From contig JAPFBR010000001.1 of NCBI GenBank assembly GCA_035798135.1, positions 496,001 through 560,000 on the forward strand: 64,000 nt of DNA, in the 5' to 3' direction. Source of the stretch: Sediminicola sp035798135. GTDB taxonomy: Bacteria; Bacteroidota; Bacteroidia; Flavobacteriales; Flavobacteriaceae. The notes under the pieces were generated by a model. The model saw only the letters and a program-made list of their open reading frames with translations, did no database searches and was not told where the DNA came from. Below, in pieces: positions 16,017 through 26,025 of this stretch. The position numbers and the translations under genes were made by a program. Numbering within the stretch: the stretch's first letter is position 1; each line of letters starts with the position of its first letter.

Positions 16017-17303
16017 ATGAATAAGACCAAAGAAACCCTAATCACCGTCTTTGCCCTATTTTCGTTGTTTTTTGGTGCTGGAAATTTAATTTTACCGCCA
16101 TTATTGGGTTTTAAATCCGGGGATCTTTGGTGGCTGGTCACCCTGGGATTTTGTGTCTCTGCCGTGCTTATCCCCATCATGGGGATTTTGGCCCATGCCA
16201 AACTACAGGGAACCATCTTTGATTTTGGAAAAAAAGTATCTCCCAAATTCAGCTTGGTTTATTCTTTTATCATATACGCTATTTCCATAAGCTTGCCATC
16301 TCCAAGGACTGCTTCTGTTACCCATGAGATTGCCATTCAGCCTTTTTTTGGAACCCCCTATCTCCTAACCAGCATTGTATACTTTGGCCTTGTCTTTCTT
16401 TTCGTCATAAATAGGTCGAAATTATTGGATATTTTGGGCAAAATACTGACCCCGGCCATTATCCTAATCTTACTATCGATCATAGGGTTTACCATTTTTT
16501 CTATGGATTTTAATTTTGGGGTCTCCCGCTTTAAAAGTCCGTTTACCGATGCAATCTTGGAAGGGTACCAAACCTTTGATGCCATAGGGGCGGTAGTAGT
16601 TGGAGGCGTGATCATTGTTTCCATAAATCTAAAAAGATCCGCCTCTTATCAAGAAAAAAGAAGGCTTATCCGCCGGGCCGGTTGGCTGGCCGGACTGGCC
16701 CTCTTTTTAATCTATGCAGGATTGATTTTTACCGGAGCCTTGATGTTCGACAGTTTTGACCCTGAAATCACCCGTGTAGCCTTATTGACCGGTATTAGCA
16801 TAAAGACCCTAGGCGGAACTGCCAACCTATTTTTAAGCCTTTTGGTGAGCTTGGCCTGTTTTACTACAGCCGTAGGGATTGTAACTGGGACGGCCGACTT
16901 TATAAAGTCGCGCTTCCAGGATTCCCAACATGCCTATACCATAACAGCCGTCATTGGTTCCCTCTTAGGGGTGGTTATGGGGCAGTTCGATGTGGCCTAC
17001 ATTATCGCTGTGGCACTCCCGGCCCTCATGTTCATTTATCCAATTACCATTGCACTAATCCTTTTGAATGTGGTTCCCGAGAAATGGGCATCGGCCTTTG
17101 TATTTAAGGCGGTAATCTTAATCACCATCATTTTTAGCATCCCTGATTTCATGAACAGCATAAGCCTTGGGACCTATATGGAAAAGATAAACCCCTTTAT
17201 CCCCTTAAGCGATTTTAGTCTAGGCTGGGTCTTGCCTGCTTTTGCCACTTTTATAGTCGCGAATCTTACTAAAAGGAGCTCTCCTAAAACAACAGAGAAA
17301 TAA
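16017..17303 (+). CDS. brnQ: Branched-chain amino acid carrier BrnQ
   Basis: A 428-residue inner-membrane protein with about 12 hydrophobic segments, of the LIVCS family. It moves leucine, isoleucine and valine into the cell with a cation. The N-terminal FFGAGNLILPP is the family hallmark and SLPSPRTASVTHEI is the equivalent of the second conserved loop. The gene stands alone with its own promoter. The gap to the convergent pepP-like gene (about 100 bases) has no clear terminator. Confidence 0.93.
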   Translation: MNKTKETLITVFALFSLFFGAGNLILPPLLGFKSGDLWWLVTLGFCVSAVLIPIMGILAHAKLQGTIFDFGKKVSPKFSLVYSFIIYAISISLPSPRTASVTHEIAIQPFFGTPYLLTSIVYFGLVFLFVINRSKLLDILGKILTPAIILILLSIIGFTIFSMDFNFGVSRFKSPFTDAILEGYQTFDAIGAVVVGGVIIVSINLKRSASYQEKRRLIRRAGWLAGLALFLIYAGLIFTGALMFDSFDPEITRVALLTGISIKTLGGTANLFLSLLVSLACFTTAVGIVTGTADFIKSRFQDSQHAYTITAVIGSLLGVVMGQFDVAYIIAVALPALMFIYPITIALILLNVVPEKWASAFVFKAVILITIIFSIPDFMNSISLGTYMEKINPFIPLSDFSLGWVLPAFATFIVANLTKRSSPKTTEK

Positions 17304-17402
17304 TTTTAAAAAAAATGAGGAACTTAAAAAAGCCCCCCATGTGTTCAAATAGTTTTCAATATCTAATCGAGTACTGTCGAATACCGAACGCTACACTTAG
17401 AA

Positions 17403-18695
17403 TTATTGATTCATCAACCCTTCAATCTCCTCGACTTCAATTGGAATATTGCCCATCAAATTAAACGGTTCGCCTTTTTCTTGGATTACCACATCATCTT
17501 CCAAGCGGATGCCAAAACCTTCTTTGGGAATATAGATCCCCGGTTCAACAGTAAAGACCATATTCGCCTTCATTGGGGTTTTTAAGTGTCCATAGTCATG
17601 GGTGTTCAACCCTATATGATGACTGGTTCCATGCATGAAATATTTTTTATAAGCCGGCCAATCCTTTTTTTCATTCTGCACATCGGCCTTATCCAATAAG
17701 CCCAAGCCAAGCAGTTCCGAGGTCATCAAATTCCCTACCTCTTTGTGGTATTCTGCCCAAATTGTTCCAGGCACCAACATTTTTGTGGCTTCATTTTTAA
17801 CTCTGAGTACCGCTTCATACACTGCTTTCTGGCGGGCAGTAAATTTTCCATTAACGGGGATGGTCCTACTAAGATCACTTGAATAATTGGCATATTCTGC
17901 CGCAACATCCATCAATAATAAATCTCCATCCTTGCACTGTTGGTTATTGACCACGTAGTGCAGTACATTAGCATTGTTGCCAGAAGCAATAATTGGAGTA
18001 TAGGCAAACCCTTTTGATTTATTCCTCAAGAACTCGTGCATCAGTTCGGCCTCGATTTCGTATTCCCAAACTCCTGGTTTTACAAACCCTAACAACCTCC
18101 TAAATCCTTTCTCAGTGATATTACAGGCCGTCTGCATTATATCCAGTTCTTCAGGCTCTTTAACACCCCTGATCTCCTGCAAGATGGGATTGCTCTTCGC
18201 CCATTGGTGGGCTGGGAAGTTTAACTTACATTTATTAATGAAGCGGTCTTCCCTGGTTTCGGTGACAACAGCTTGGCGGTAATGCTCATTGGTGTTGAAA
18301 TAAACAGTTTCGACCTCTGTCATAAGGTCAAAAAATATCTTGTCAAAATCGCTTAACCAATAAACAGTTTCTATCCCTGAAACCTCAGTTGCCTTTTCCT
18401 TGGTCAGTTTTTCACCTTCCCAAACGGCAATATGGTCATTGGTCTCGGTCACAAACAATATTTCCCTGTGCTTTTTATCCATGGCATCCGGAAAAAGTAG
18501 TAATATGGTTTCTTCCTGATCGGCGCCACTTAGGTAAAAAATGTCCCGATGTTGTTCAAAGGCCAAGGTACTATCTGCACCTATAGGGTATACATCATTG
18601 GAATTGAAAACTGCAATGCTCTTAGCCTTCATCTGTGCCATAAACTTTTTGCGGTTCTTAATAAATAATGACTTGGGTAATAGATCGTATTTCAT
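17403..18695 (-). CDS. Xaa-Pro aminopeptidase (aminopeptidase P family)
   Basis: A 430-residue M24 peptidase that removes an N-terminal residue before proline. The N-terminal creatinase-like domain is followed by the pita-bread fold. Metal ligands by family position are Asp in LMDVAAEYANYSSDLSRT (about 259 and 270), His in HGTSHHIGL (about 357) and Glu in VEPGIY (about 382) and RLEDDV (about 397). No signal peptide, so it is cytoplasmic. Minus-strand TACTTTTG at 18796-18803 is a possible -7 box about 100 bases upstream. Confidence 0.93.
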   Translation of the reverse strand: MKYDLLPKSLFIKNRKKFMAQMKAKSIAVFNSNDVYPIGADSTLAFEQHRDIFYLSGADQEETILLLFPDAMDKKHREILFVTETNDHIAVWEGEKLTKEKATEVSGIETVYWLSDFDKIFFDLMTEVETVYFNTNEHYRQAVVTETREDRFINKCKLNFPAHQWAKSNPILQEIRGVKEPEELDIMQTACNITEKGFRRLLGFVKPGVWEYEIEAELMHEFLRNKSKGFAYTPIIASGNNANVLHYVVNNQQCKDGDLLLMDVAAEYANYSSDLSRTIPVNGKFTARQKAVYEAVLRVKNEATKMLVPGTIWAEYHKEVGNLMTSELLGLGLLDKADVQNEKKDWPAYKKYFMHGTSHHIGLNTHDYGHLKTPMKANMVFTVEPGIYIPKEGFGIRLEDDVVIQEKGEPFNLMGNIPIEVEEIEGLMNQ

Positions 18696-18973
18696 CTGTT
18701 GCTATTGATTTATTATTTATACCATGGTCCCTCTAAATACAAGATATTTTATACCTATTTTTTTAAAAGTATGCCCGTAAATTCTTCGATTTTCCCAAAA
18801 GTAGCGAAATGAATATCCAATCAAAAAAAAGCGACCCCTAATTAAATATCTTTAACTTTTATTTATGCAATGCCATGCTTTGGATCAGCCATAAAGCCCC
18901 TGTATAACAAACACTTTTGACAATGGAACAAAATGCTTAACTTACCCCCTATTCTTTAACTCATTTCACTTCA

Positions 18974-21832
18974 ATGAAAAAACTTCTCTTATCCGTCATC
19001 TTGGTGTCCACAGTAATTGGCACCGCTCAAATGGCCCCATCAACAAAGGCTGACATTCAAAAAGCTCTCCAACAAAAAGAAATAAAGGAAGCCAATTCTC
19101 TGGTAAAGAATATTCCTTTCAAAAATATTGGTCCCACCATTATGAGCGGCCGTGTGGTAGATATAGATGTCAACCCCAACAATCCAACAGAATTTTATGT
19201 GGGATATGCCTCCGGTGGCCTATGGCACACCAACAACAATGGCACAACATTTACCCCGATCATGGACAATAGCCTGACCCAAAATGTGGGGGATATTGCA
19301 GTGGACTGGAAGACCGGTACCATATGGGTAGGAACGGGGGAAAATAACGCCTCTCGTTCTTCCTACGCCGGGATAGGACTCCTAAAATCCATAGACAAAG
19401 GAAAGACATGGCGCCAAATGGGCTTGGAGGACTCCCACCATATTGGGAGAATAATTCTAAACTCTTCCAATCCAGACGAGGTAGTGGTAGGGGTTACCGG
19501 GCATTTATACTCGTCAAACGAAGAGCGTGGCATCTATAAAACCACGGATGGTGGAAAAACTTGGAACAAAACCCTTTTTGTTACCAAGGATGCGGGTATC
19601 ATAGATGTGGCTATGGCTCCAAATAATTTCAATATCCAGTATGCAGCTTCTTGGGAAAAAGAAAGAAAGGCATGGGATTTTATTGGGAATGGCAACGGCT
19701 CAGGTATTTACAAAAGTACGGACGGTGGAACTACTTGGAACAAAGTTTCTACTCCCCAAAGCGGATTTCCAACCGGTGAGGGTGTTGGAAGGATAGGTTT
19801 GGCCGTTTTTGATGAAAACACGGTTTATGCCGTGCACGACAGTCAGTTTAGACGTGAAAAATCGGACGAGTCCGAAAGGAAATCCGAAGGGCTGACGAAA
19901 GAGGATTTTAAAACAATGAGTCCCGAAGCCTTCCTTAAATTGGATGACAAAAAATTAAATGAATTTTTAAAAACCAACGGTTTTCAAGAAAAATACCGTG
20001 CCAATAATGTAAAGCAATTGGTAGAAATCGGTACCGTAAAACCAATAGATATCGCCAACTATTTAGAGGATGCCAATTCTATGTTGTTCGATACTCCTGT
20101 GGTGGGCGCCGAAGTGTATCGGAGTGATGATGGGGGAAAAACCTGGAAGAAGCGGAATGAAAAATACATAGACGATTTATTCTATAGTTATGGGTATTAT
20201 TTTGCGCAGATAGCCGTTGACCCAAATAACAAGGACAAGATATATTTGGCAGGTGTACCTATTATAAAGTCTGATGACGGTGGCAAATCATATACTTCCA
20301 TCAATGGGGACAATGTTCACTCTGACCATCATTCTATTTGGATAAATCCAAATATGTCCGGACATATTGTGAACGGTAATGATGGGGGTGTCAATATCTC
20401 CTATGATGATGGTGAAAATTGGATTAAAAACAACACCCCTTCCGTAGGGCAGTTCTACTACATCAATGTGGACAATGAAGAACCCTATAATGTATACGGA
20501 GGACTCCAGGACAATGGCGTTTGGGTAGGCGCCCACAATGCCGAGGAGAATACGGAATGGCATCAAGTTGGGCAATACCCATGGAAATCTATTATGGGCG
20601 GGGATGGCATGCAGGTTCAGATCGACTCGAGGAACCATAACATTGTTTATACTGGATTTCAGTTCGGGAACTACTACAGATTGGATTTGGCCAATCACAA
20701 ACGCGCCTACATCCAACCAAAGCATGAATTAGGGGAAACCCCATATCGCTTCAATTGGCAGTCCCCAATTTTACTCTCCCCCCACAACCAGGATATCTTG
20801 TATTTGGGAGGAAACAAATTACATCGATCCATGAACCAGGGTGATGATTGGGAAACCATATCTGGAGACCTAACCAATGGGGGCAAAAAAGGCAACGTTG
20901 CTTATGGTACTTTAACTACCATTTCTGAATCTCCTTTTAAATTTGGGTTGATCTATACTGGAAGCGATGACGGCCTAGTGCAAGTAACACAAAATGGCGG
21001 CAACACATGGGAGGTATTGAATCCGACCGGTAACAGCAAACCAGCAGAACTTTGGGTGAGTAGGGTTGTGGCTTCCCAACACAAAAAAGAACGAGTATAT
21101 GTGGCCCTGAACGGATATCGTTGGGACAACTTTGCACCCTATATATATATGAGCAATGATTACGGAAAGAGCTGGAAGAACATTTCAGGCAACATTCCTG
21201 CCTCTCCTGTAAACGTCATTATTGAAGATCCAACAAATCAAAACATATTGTTTGTAGGTACAGATAATGGGGTATATGTTTCTTTTGACCAAGGCGAATC
21301 ATGGGAATCCTTTTCTGAGGGCTTACCAAAAGTAGCGGTGCACGATTTAAAAATTCAGGCTAAGGCGAAACATTTATTGGTTGGCACCCATGGCCGAAGT
21401 ATTTACAAGGCCGATATTGGTCATATACAACAGATGAAGGCTACGGACCTTAAAAAAGATCTCCTGGTATTCAAAATAGAGGATATCAAACATTCCGAAA
21501 GATGGGGCAATTCGTGGAGCTCTTGGTCCAAACCAAGCACTCCTGGAATAGACCTCACTTTTTACACAGCCGAACCAGGCAGCTATACGGCCAAAGTAAT
21601 GACCGATGGTGGGATAGAAGTAAGTCAGGCACAAATGGATGCCGTTAAGGGTTTTAATGTGCTATCATACGACGTAGCTTTTTCCAAAGCAGGAAAATCG
21701 GCCTTTCTAAAGAAAAACAAAATGGAATTGAAGGAAGCGGGGAATGGCAAGACATATTTGCCCAAAGGAAACTACACTTTGGAGGTTTCAGGAAATAACA
21801 ACACAGAAAAAGTAAATTTTGAGTTGAAATAG
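18974..21832 (+). CDS. Exported sortilin/VPS10-type beta-propeller protein with BNR Asp-box repeats
   Basis: A 952-residue exported protein with a signal peptide (about 1-19). It has many Asp-box repeats of the form S-x-D-x-G-x-x-W, for example TTDGGKTW, STDGGTTW, SDDGGKTW, QNGGNTW, NDYGKSW and FDQGESW, and so should fold as one or two beta-propellers like those of sialidase/VPS10 proteins. A helical insertion rich in Lys/Glu (about 295-365) interrupts the repeats. Such proteins occur widely in Bacteroidota; the ligand or enzymatic activity is unknown. No C-terminal type IX sorting domain is evident. Confidence 0.88.
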   Translation: MKKLLLSVILVSTVIGTAQMAPSTKADIQKALQQKEIKEANSLVKNIPFKNIGPTIMSGRVVDIDVNPNNPTEFYVGYASGGLWHTNNNGTTFTPIMDNSLTQNVGDIAVDWKTGTIWVGTGENNASRSSYAGIGLLKSIDKGKTWRQMGLEDSHHIGRIILNSSNPDEVVVGVTGHLYSSNEERGIYKTTDGGKTWNKTLFVTKDAGIIDVAMAPNNFNIQYAASWEKERKAWDFIGNGNGSGIYKSTDGGTTWNKVSTPQSGFPTGEGVGRIGLAVFDENTVYAVHDSQFRREKSDESERKSEGLTKEDFKTMSPEAFLKLDDKKLNEFLKTNGFQEKYRANNVKQLVEIGTVKPIDIANYLEDANSMLFDTPVVGAEVYRSDDGGKTWKKRNEKYIDDLFYSYGYYFAQIAVDPNNKDKIYLAGVPIIKSDDGGKSYTSINGDNVHSDHHSIWINPNMSGHIVNGNDGGVNISYDDGENWIKNNTPSVGQFYYINVDNEEPYNVYGGLQDNGVWVGAHNAEENTEWHQVGQYPWKSIMGGDGMQVQIDSRNHNIVYTGFQFGNYYRLDLANHKRAYIQPKHELGETPYRFNWQSPILLSPHNQDILYLGGNKLHRSMNQGDDWETISGDLTNGGKKGNVAYGTLTTISESPFKFGLIYTGSDDGLVQVTQNGGNTWEVLNPTGNSKPAELWVSRVVASQHKKERVYVALNGYRWDNFAPYIYMSNDYGKSWKNISGNIPASPVNVIIEDPTNQNILFVGTDNGVYVSFDQGESWESFSEGLPKVAVHDLKIQAKAKHLLVGTHGRSIYKADIGHIQQMKATDLKKDLLVFKIEDIKHSERWGNSWSSWSKPSTPGIDLTFYTAEPGSYTAKVMTDGGIEVSQAQMDAVKGFNVLSYDVAFSKAGKSAFLKKNKMELKEAGNGKTYLPKGNYTLEVSGNNNTEKVNFELK

Positions 21833-21860
21833 TCATAGAAAGACACTTTATGAAAACAGA

Positions 21861-21896
21861 AAAGCCCCGAACCACATCTTGGACCGGGGCTTTTTA
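21861..21896. terminator. Terminator between propeller gene and M14-like gene
   Basis: GCCCCG (21864-21869) pairs with CGGGGC (21885-21890) with A-run before and T-run after; it serves both converging genes. Confidence 0.85.
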
Positions 21897-21945
21897 ATTT
21901 TATTTTATTCTTTTTGAATCTGACCAATTCCCTCAAGGTGTCCTT

Positions 21946-22911
21946 TTATTTCCCTACATGAAAAAGGGCATCTCCTTGGTTCACCACTGCCTGATTGTTG
22001 ATACAGAATACAAACCCATCATAAGGGGCCTTAATTTCCTTATTGTAAGTAGCAAAGGTATCGGCCACGATGCCCAGTACCTGTCCTTTATTAATCTCCG
22101 AACCATTGGTCACCTTTGGGATGAACATGCCTGCTGTTGGTGCTCTTAGCCATTTTTTGGACAAGAGGTATTTACTGCGCTCCTGTTTCTTTAGCAAGGG
22201 ATTGATCCGGTCTATCATTTCAAAATTGATGAGCACGTTCAGAATCCCCTGTATGCCTCTTTTGATAGCGAAATCATCAAAGCGCATGCTTTCACCCGCC
22301 TCATATACAATTGTCGGTATCCCTTTTCTAAAGGAGGCCTTCCTAAAAGATTTATTGATAAGATCGGATGAAAAGGTAAGGGGAGCATTGAAAATGTCCG
22401 CTATCTGTTTACTGGCCTCGTCCCCTTGGGTATACCGCACCTGTGGGAAGTTGTTATGGCGGGCTCCTCCTGTGTGAAGGTCAATCCCATAATCGATCTG
22501 GGGAAATATTTCCGAGGTATAGTGATGGGCTATCCTACTGGCCAGAGAACCCGTTTTACTGCCAGGAAAACTTCTGTTCACGTCCTTACCATCGGGCACA
22601 TCACGGGAGAAATGTATAAATCCGAACACATTCAATAAGGGCACCACTAAAACAGCACCTTTTTTCACCTTGAAGTACTTTTTGTGCAACATACGCCTTA
22701 CGATCTCTATTCCATTGATCTCATCCCCATGCAGCCCTGCCTGAATAAGGACCGTTGGTCCCGGCTCTTTTCCATTGAATACGTAGATAGGGATATCTAT
22801 CAATGTTCCCGTTGGGAGACGATCTATGTTTATGTGTAACAATTTCTGTTGTCCCGGAGCCACTCGTTCTCCCCTAATTACGATATCCTTATTTTCTTTT
22901 ACTAGGTCCAT
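21946..22911 (-). CDS. Succinylglutamate desuccinylase/aspartoacylase family protein (M14-like)
   Basis: A 321-residue zinc enzyme of the carboxypeptidase-like AstE/AspA group. Ligands by family pattern: His 61 and Glu 64 in GLHGDEINGIE and His 146 in DLHTGG; VNRSFPG (111-117) lies between them. The C-terminal part, with APTAGMF, GSEINKGQVLG and GDALFHVGK, resembles a lipoyl-like beta domain often fused in this group. Known members hydrolyse acyl-amino acids; the substrate here is unknown. No signal peptide. Confidence 0.87.
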   Translation of the reverse strand: MDLVKENKDIVIRGERVAPGQQKLLHINIDRLPTGTLIDIPIYVFNGKEPGPTVLIQAGLHGDEINGIEIVRRMLHKKYFKVKKGAVLVVPLLNVFGFIHFSRDVPDGKDVNRSFPGSKTGSLASRIAHHYTSEIFPQIDYGIDLHTGGARHNNFPQVRYTQGDEASKQIADIFNAPLTFSSDLINKSFRKASFRKGIPTIVYEAGESMRFDDFAIKRGIQGILNVLINFEMIDRINPLLKKQERSKYLLSKKWLRAPTAGMFIPKVTNGSEINKGQVLGIVADTFATYNKEIKAPYDGFVFCINNQAVVNQGDALFHVGK

Positions 22912-23251
22912 TTCCTTATTGCTTATACTATTGCCCCGAGAATTTCCATGGCGCTATAAATCTGGCCCCAAAAGTAAGTCTTCCCAAGATGTAGTTGACA
23001 AATTCTTTGAGAATAACATCAATATAAAGATTGCCTCCAATAAACTCCCTTGTTCGTTAAAAAAACAAAAAGCCCTTAAGAGTGTCGTCTGTTTTTGTTC
23101 AACATATTACAGAATACTAAATCGTTTTCGCCTTAAACCTTAAACTTTCTGATAACTTCTTTAAACTTGTTCTAAATAATAGCAGTAATACCGTCTAAAG
23201 TTTGTTAATAACTAGGCTGTAGTATAAATTTGTAAATAAAATCAACAACTA
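22912..23251. other. Intergenic region upstream of sdhC
   Basis: A 340-base gap between two divergent genes. Apart from the sdhC promoter it holds only an A/T-only inverted repeat (about 23060-23095) with a T-run on the minus strand, weak as a terminator. No reading frame of note. Confidence 0.6.
23201..23232 (+). promoter_or_regulatory. Promoter of sdhCAB
   Basis: A -33 TTTG (23201-23204) and an exact -7 TAAATTTG (23225-23232) with a 20-base spacer lie 19 bases upstream of the sdhC start. This is the clearest Bacteroidota-type promoter in the window. Confidence 0.75.
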
Positions 23252-23929
23252 ATGAGCGGATTTTTTAAATCTTCGATTGGTAGAAAGTATGCAATGGCAC
23301 TTTCTGCTTTCTTTTTAATGTTTTTTCTTATTCAACATTTTGCAATTAATATTTTATCTGTTTTCAGTCCAGATACATTCAACGAAGCTTCTCATTTTAT
23401 GGGAACCTTTTGGGCTGTACAATATCTATTGCAACCCATTTTAATCTTTGGGGTAATTTACCATTTTATAATGGGCTTTATTTTAGAAGTAAAAAACAGA
23501 AATTCGAGAGGAGTAGCATATGCTAAAAACAATGGTGCTGCGAATTCATCTTGGATGAGTAGAAACATGATTTATAGTGGTCTTGCCATTTTAGGTTTTT
23601 TAGTGCTTCACTTTATTGATTTTTGGTTACCAGAAATCAATACCAAATATATTCAAGGCGATATGTCTGGATTATTGGCAGATGGTGAAGGATTTCGTTA
23701 TTATGAAGAACTAACTCATAAATTTATTAGCCCTTTAAGAGTTGGAGCCTATGTAGTAGCCTTTATATTTTTATCATTACATCTTATGCATGGGTTCAGT
23801 TCCGCATTTCAATCTGCAGGGATAACATCCATGAGAAAGAAAAAACTTCAAACTTTTGGTAAGGCTTACGCTATTGTAATTCCTTTAGGATTTATAGTGA
23901 TTGCCCTTTATCATCATTTTAACCATTAA
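23252..23929 (+). CDS. sdhC: Succinate dehydrogenase cytochrome b subunit
   Basis: A 225-residue membrane anchor with five hydrophobic helices, the single-subunit (type B) arrangement in which one protein binds two hemes b. His residues within helices (QHFAIN, YHFIMG, LHFIDFW, LHLMHGF) are the candidate heme ligands. It passes electrons from SdhB to menaquinone. First gene of sdhCAB, 11 bases before sdhA. Confidence 0.95.
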   Translation: MSGFFKSSIGRKYAMALSAFFLMFFLIQHFAINILSVFSPDTFNEASHFMGTFWAVQYLLQPILIFGVIYHFIMGFILEVKNRNSRGVAYAKNNGAANSSWMSRNMIYSGLAILGFLVLHFIDFWLPEINTKYIQGDMSGLLADGEGFRYYEELTHKFISPLRVGAYVVAFIFLSLHLMHGFSSAFQSAGITSMRKKKLQTFGKAYAIVIPLGFIVIALYHHFNH

Positions 23930-23940
23930 TACTATTACTT

Positions 23941-25956
23941 ATGTCTGTATTAGACTCAAAAGTACCAAAAGGTCCGTTAAAGGATAAATGGATTGACTAT
24001 AAAAATCATATTGATTTAGTGAACCCTGCCAACAAACGGAATATTGATGTTATCGTTGTGGGTACCGGATTAGCTGGTGGTTCTGCTGCTGCAACTTTGG
24101 CAGAACTTGGGTATAACGTTAAGACTTTTTGCTATCAAGATTCTCCACGTAGAGCACACTCTATCGCTGCTCAAGGAGGTATCAACGCTGCAAAAAATTA
24201 TCAAGGGGATGGAGATTCTACTTTCCGTTTATTTTACGATACCGTAAAAGGAGGTGATTACCGTTCAAGGGAAGCCAACGTATATCGATTGGCTGAAGTT
24301 TCTGCTAACATAATTGACCAATGTGTTGCTCAAGGAGTTCCTTTTGCGCGTGATTATGGCGGATTATTGGACAACCGTTCTTTTGGTGGAGTTCTAGTAT
24401 CACGTACATTCTACGCTAAAGGGCAAACCGGACAACAATTACTTTTAGGCGCCTATTCTGCAATGAACAGACAAATTGCTCGTGGTAAAATTACCCCGTT
24501 CAATCGTCACGAAATGTTAGATGTTGTTAAGGTTAATGGAAAAGCTCGAGGTATTATTGCCCGAGACTTGGTTACCGGTGAAATTGAACGTCATTCTGCA
24601 CATGCAGTTGTTATCGCATCCGGTGGATACGGGAATGTGTATTTCCTTTCTACCAATGCCATGGGTTCCAACGCTACTGCCGCTTGGAAAATACATAAAA
24701 AAGGGGCGTTTTTCGCTAACCCTTGTTATACTCAAATTCATCCCACCTGTATTCCTCGTTCAGGAGACTATCAATCCAAATTAACATTGATGTCCGAATC
24801 TTTACGTAACGATGGTCGTATTTGGGTTCCTAAAAATATGGAAGATGTAATGGCAATTCGTGAAGGGCGTAAGAAACCTACCGAATTGACAGAAGATGAA
24901 AGAGATTATTACTTAGAACGTCGTTACCCAGCTTTCGGCAACTTAGTCCCCCGTGATGTAGCCTCTAGAGCTGCTAAAGAACGTTGTGATGCTGGTTATG
25001 GTGTTAATGCTACTGGGGAAGCAGTTTACTTGGATTTCGCAACGGCCATTGAACGATATGGCAAGGAGCAAGCTAAGATTCACGGAATTACAGGTGCATC
25101 AAAAGAAAAAATAATTGAATTGGGCGCAGCAATCGTAAGGGAAAAATACGGTAACCTTTTCCAGATGTACGAAAAAATTGTAGATCAGGACCCTTACAAG
25201 ACCCCAATGATGATCTATCCTGCGACCCACTATACAATGGGTGGTGTTTGGGTAGATTATAATTTGATGACCACAGTTGAAGGATTATACTGTATAGGTG
25301 AAGCAAATTTCTCTGATCATGGTGCAAACAGACTTGGAGCTTCTGCATTAATGCAAGGTTTGGCAGATGGATATTTTGTATTGCCCTATACTATCGGAAA
25401 TTATTTAGCACATGAAATTCGTACTGGAAAAATTCCCACAAACACACCCGAATTTGATGAAGCAGAAAAATCTGTAAAGGATAAAATAGACTTTTTCATT
25501 AATAATAATGGACAACACTCTGTTGATTATTACCATAAGAAACTAGGTAAAATCATGTGGGACAAATGTGGAATGTCTCGTAATGCAGAAGGGTTAAAAG
25601 CGGCTATGAGTGAAATCAAAGCTTTGCGTGAAGAATTCTGGAAAGAAGTAAAAGTACCAGGTTCTGCAAACGAAATGAACCAAGACTTGGAGAAGGCTGG
25701 TCGTGTTGCCGATTTCTTAGAGTTAGGTGAGCTTTTTGCTAAAGATGCTCTTGCTCGGGTAGAATCATGTGGTGGGCACTTTAGAGAAGAGTCTGTTGAA
25801 TTGGATGGAGAGCAAAAAGGAGAGGCAAAACGTAATGATAAGGATTTTGCTTATGTTTCTGCATGGGAATACAAAGGAGAACCTGCTGATGCTGTTCTAC
25901 ACAAAGAGCAGTTGGAATTCAATGAGATAGAATTAAAACAAAGAAGCTATAAATAG
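23941..25956 (+). CDS. sdhA: Succinate dehydrogenase/fumarate reductase flavoprotein subunit
   Basis: The 671-residue FAD subunit that oxidises succinate. The dinucleotide-binding GTGLAGG is at 41-47, and RAHSIAAQGG (71-80) contains the His that normally carries covalent FAD. Active-site segments HPTCIPRSGDY and SESLRNDGR are present. It is of the long type found in Bacteroidota and epsilonproteobacteria. The gene lies between sdhC and sdhB with short gaps. Confidence 0.97.
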   Translation: MSVLDSKVPKGPLKDKWIDYKNHIDLVNPANKRNIDVIVVGTGLAGGSAAATLAELGYNVKTFCYQDSPRRAHSIAAQGGINAAKNYQGDGDSTFRLFYDTVKGGDYRSREANVYRLAEVSANIIDQCVAQGVPFARDYGGLLDNRSFGGVLVSRTFYAKGQTGQQLLLGAYSAMNRQIARGKITPFNRHEMLDVVKVNGKARGIIARDLVTGEIERHSAHAVVIASGGYGNVYFLSTNAMGSNATAAWKIHKKGAFFANPCYTQIHPTCIPRSGDYQSKLTLMSESLRNDGRIWVPKNMEDVMAIREGRKKPTELTEDERDYYLERRYPAFGNLVPRDVASRAAKERCDAGYGVNATGEAVYLDFATAIERYGKEQAKIHGITGASKEKIIELGAAIVREKYGNLFQMYEKIVDQDPYKTPMMIYPATHYTMGGVWVDYNLMTTVEGLYCIGEANFSDHGANRLGASALMQGLADGYFVLPYTIGNYLAHEIRTGKIPTNTPEFDEAEKSVKDKIDFFINNNGQHSVDYYHKKLGKIMWDKCGMSRNAEGLKAAMSEIKALREEFWKEVKVPGSANEMNQDLEKAGRVADFLELGELFAKDALARVESCGGHFREESVELDGEQKGEAKRNDKDFAYVSAWEYKGEPADAVLHKEQLEFNEIELKQRSYK

Positions 25957-26025
25957 TATTGAGATATTAGAAGTGGGAATATAAGATCTCCCATAACTGA
26001 ATACTCATTACTCAATACTTAAAAT

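Noticed and set aside
23060..23105. A/T-only inverted repeat with T-run and a TTCAACATATTAC word upstream of sdhC
   Set aside because: The stem is weak and the TTCACAACAT-like word has no partner 21 bp away, so it is not a fourth unit.
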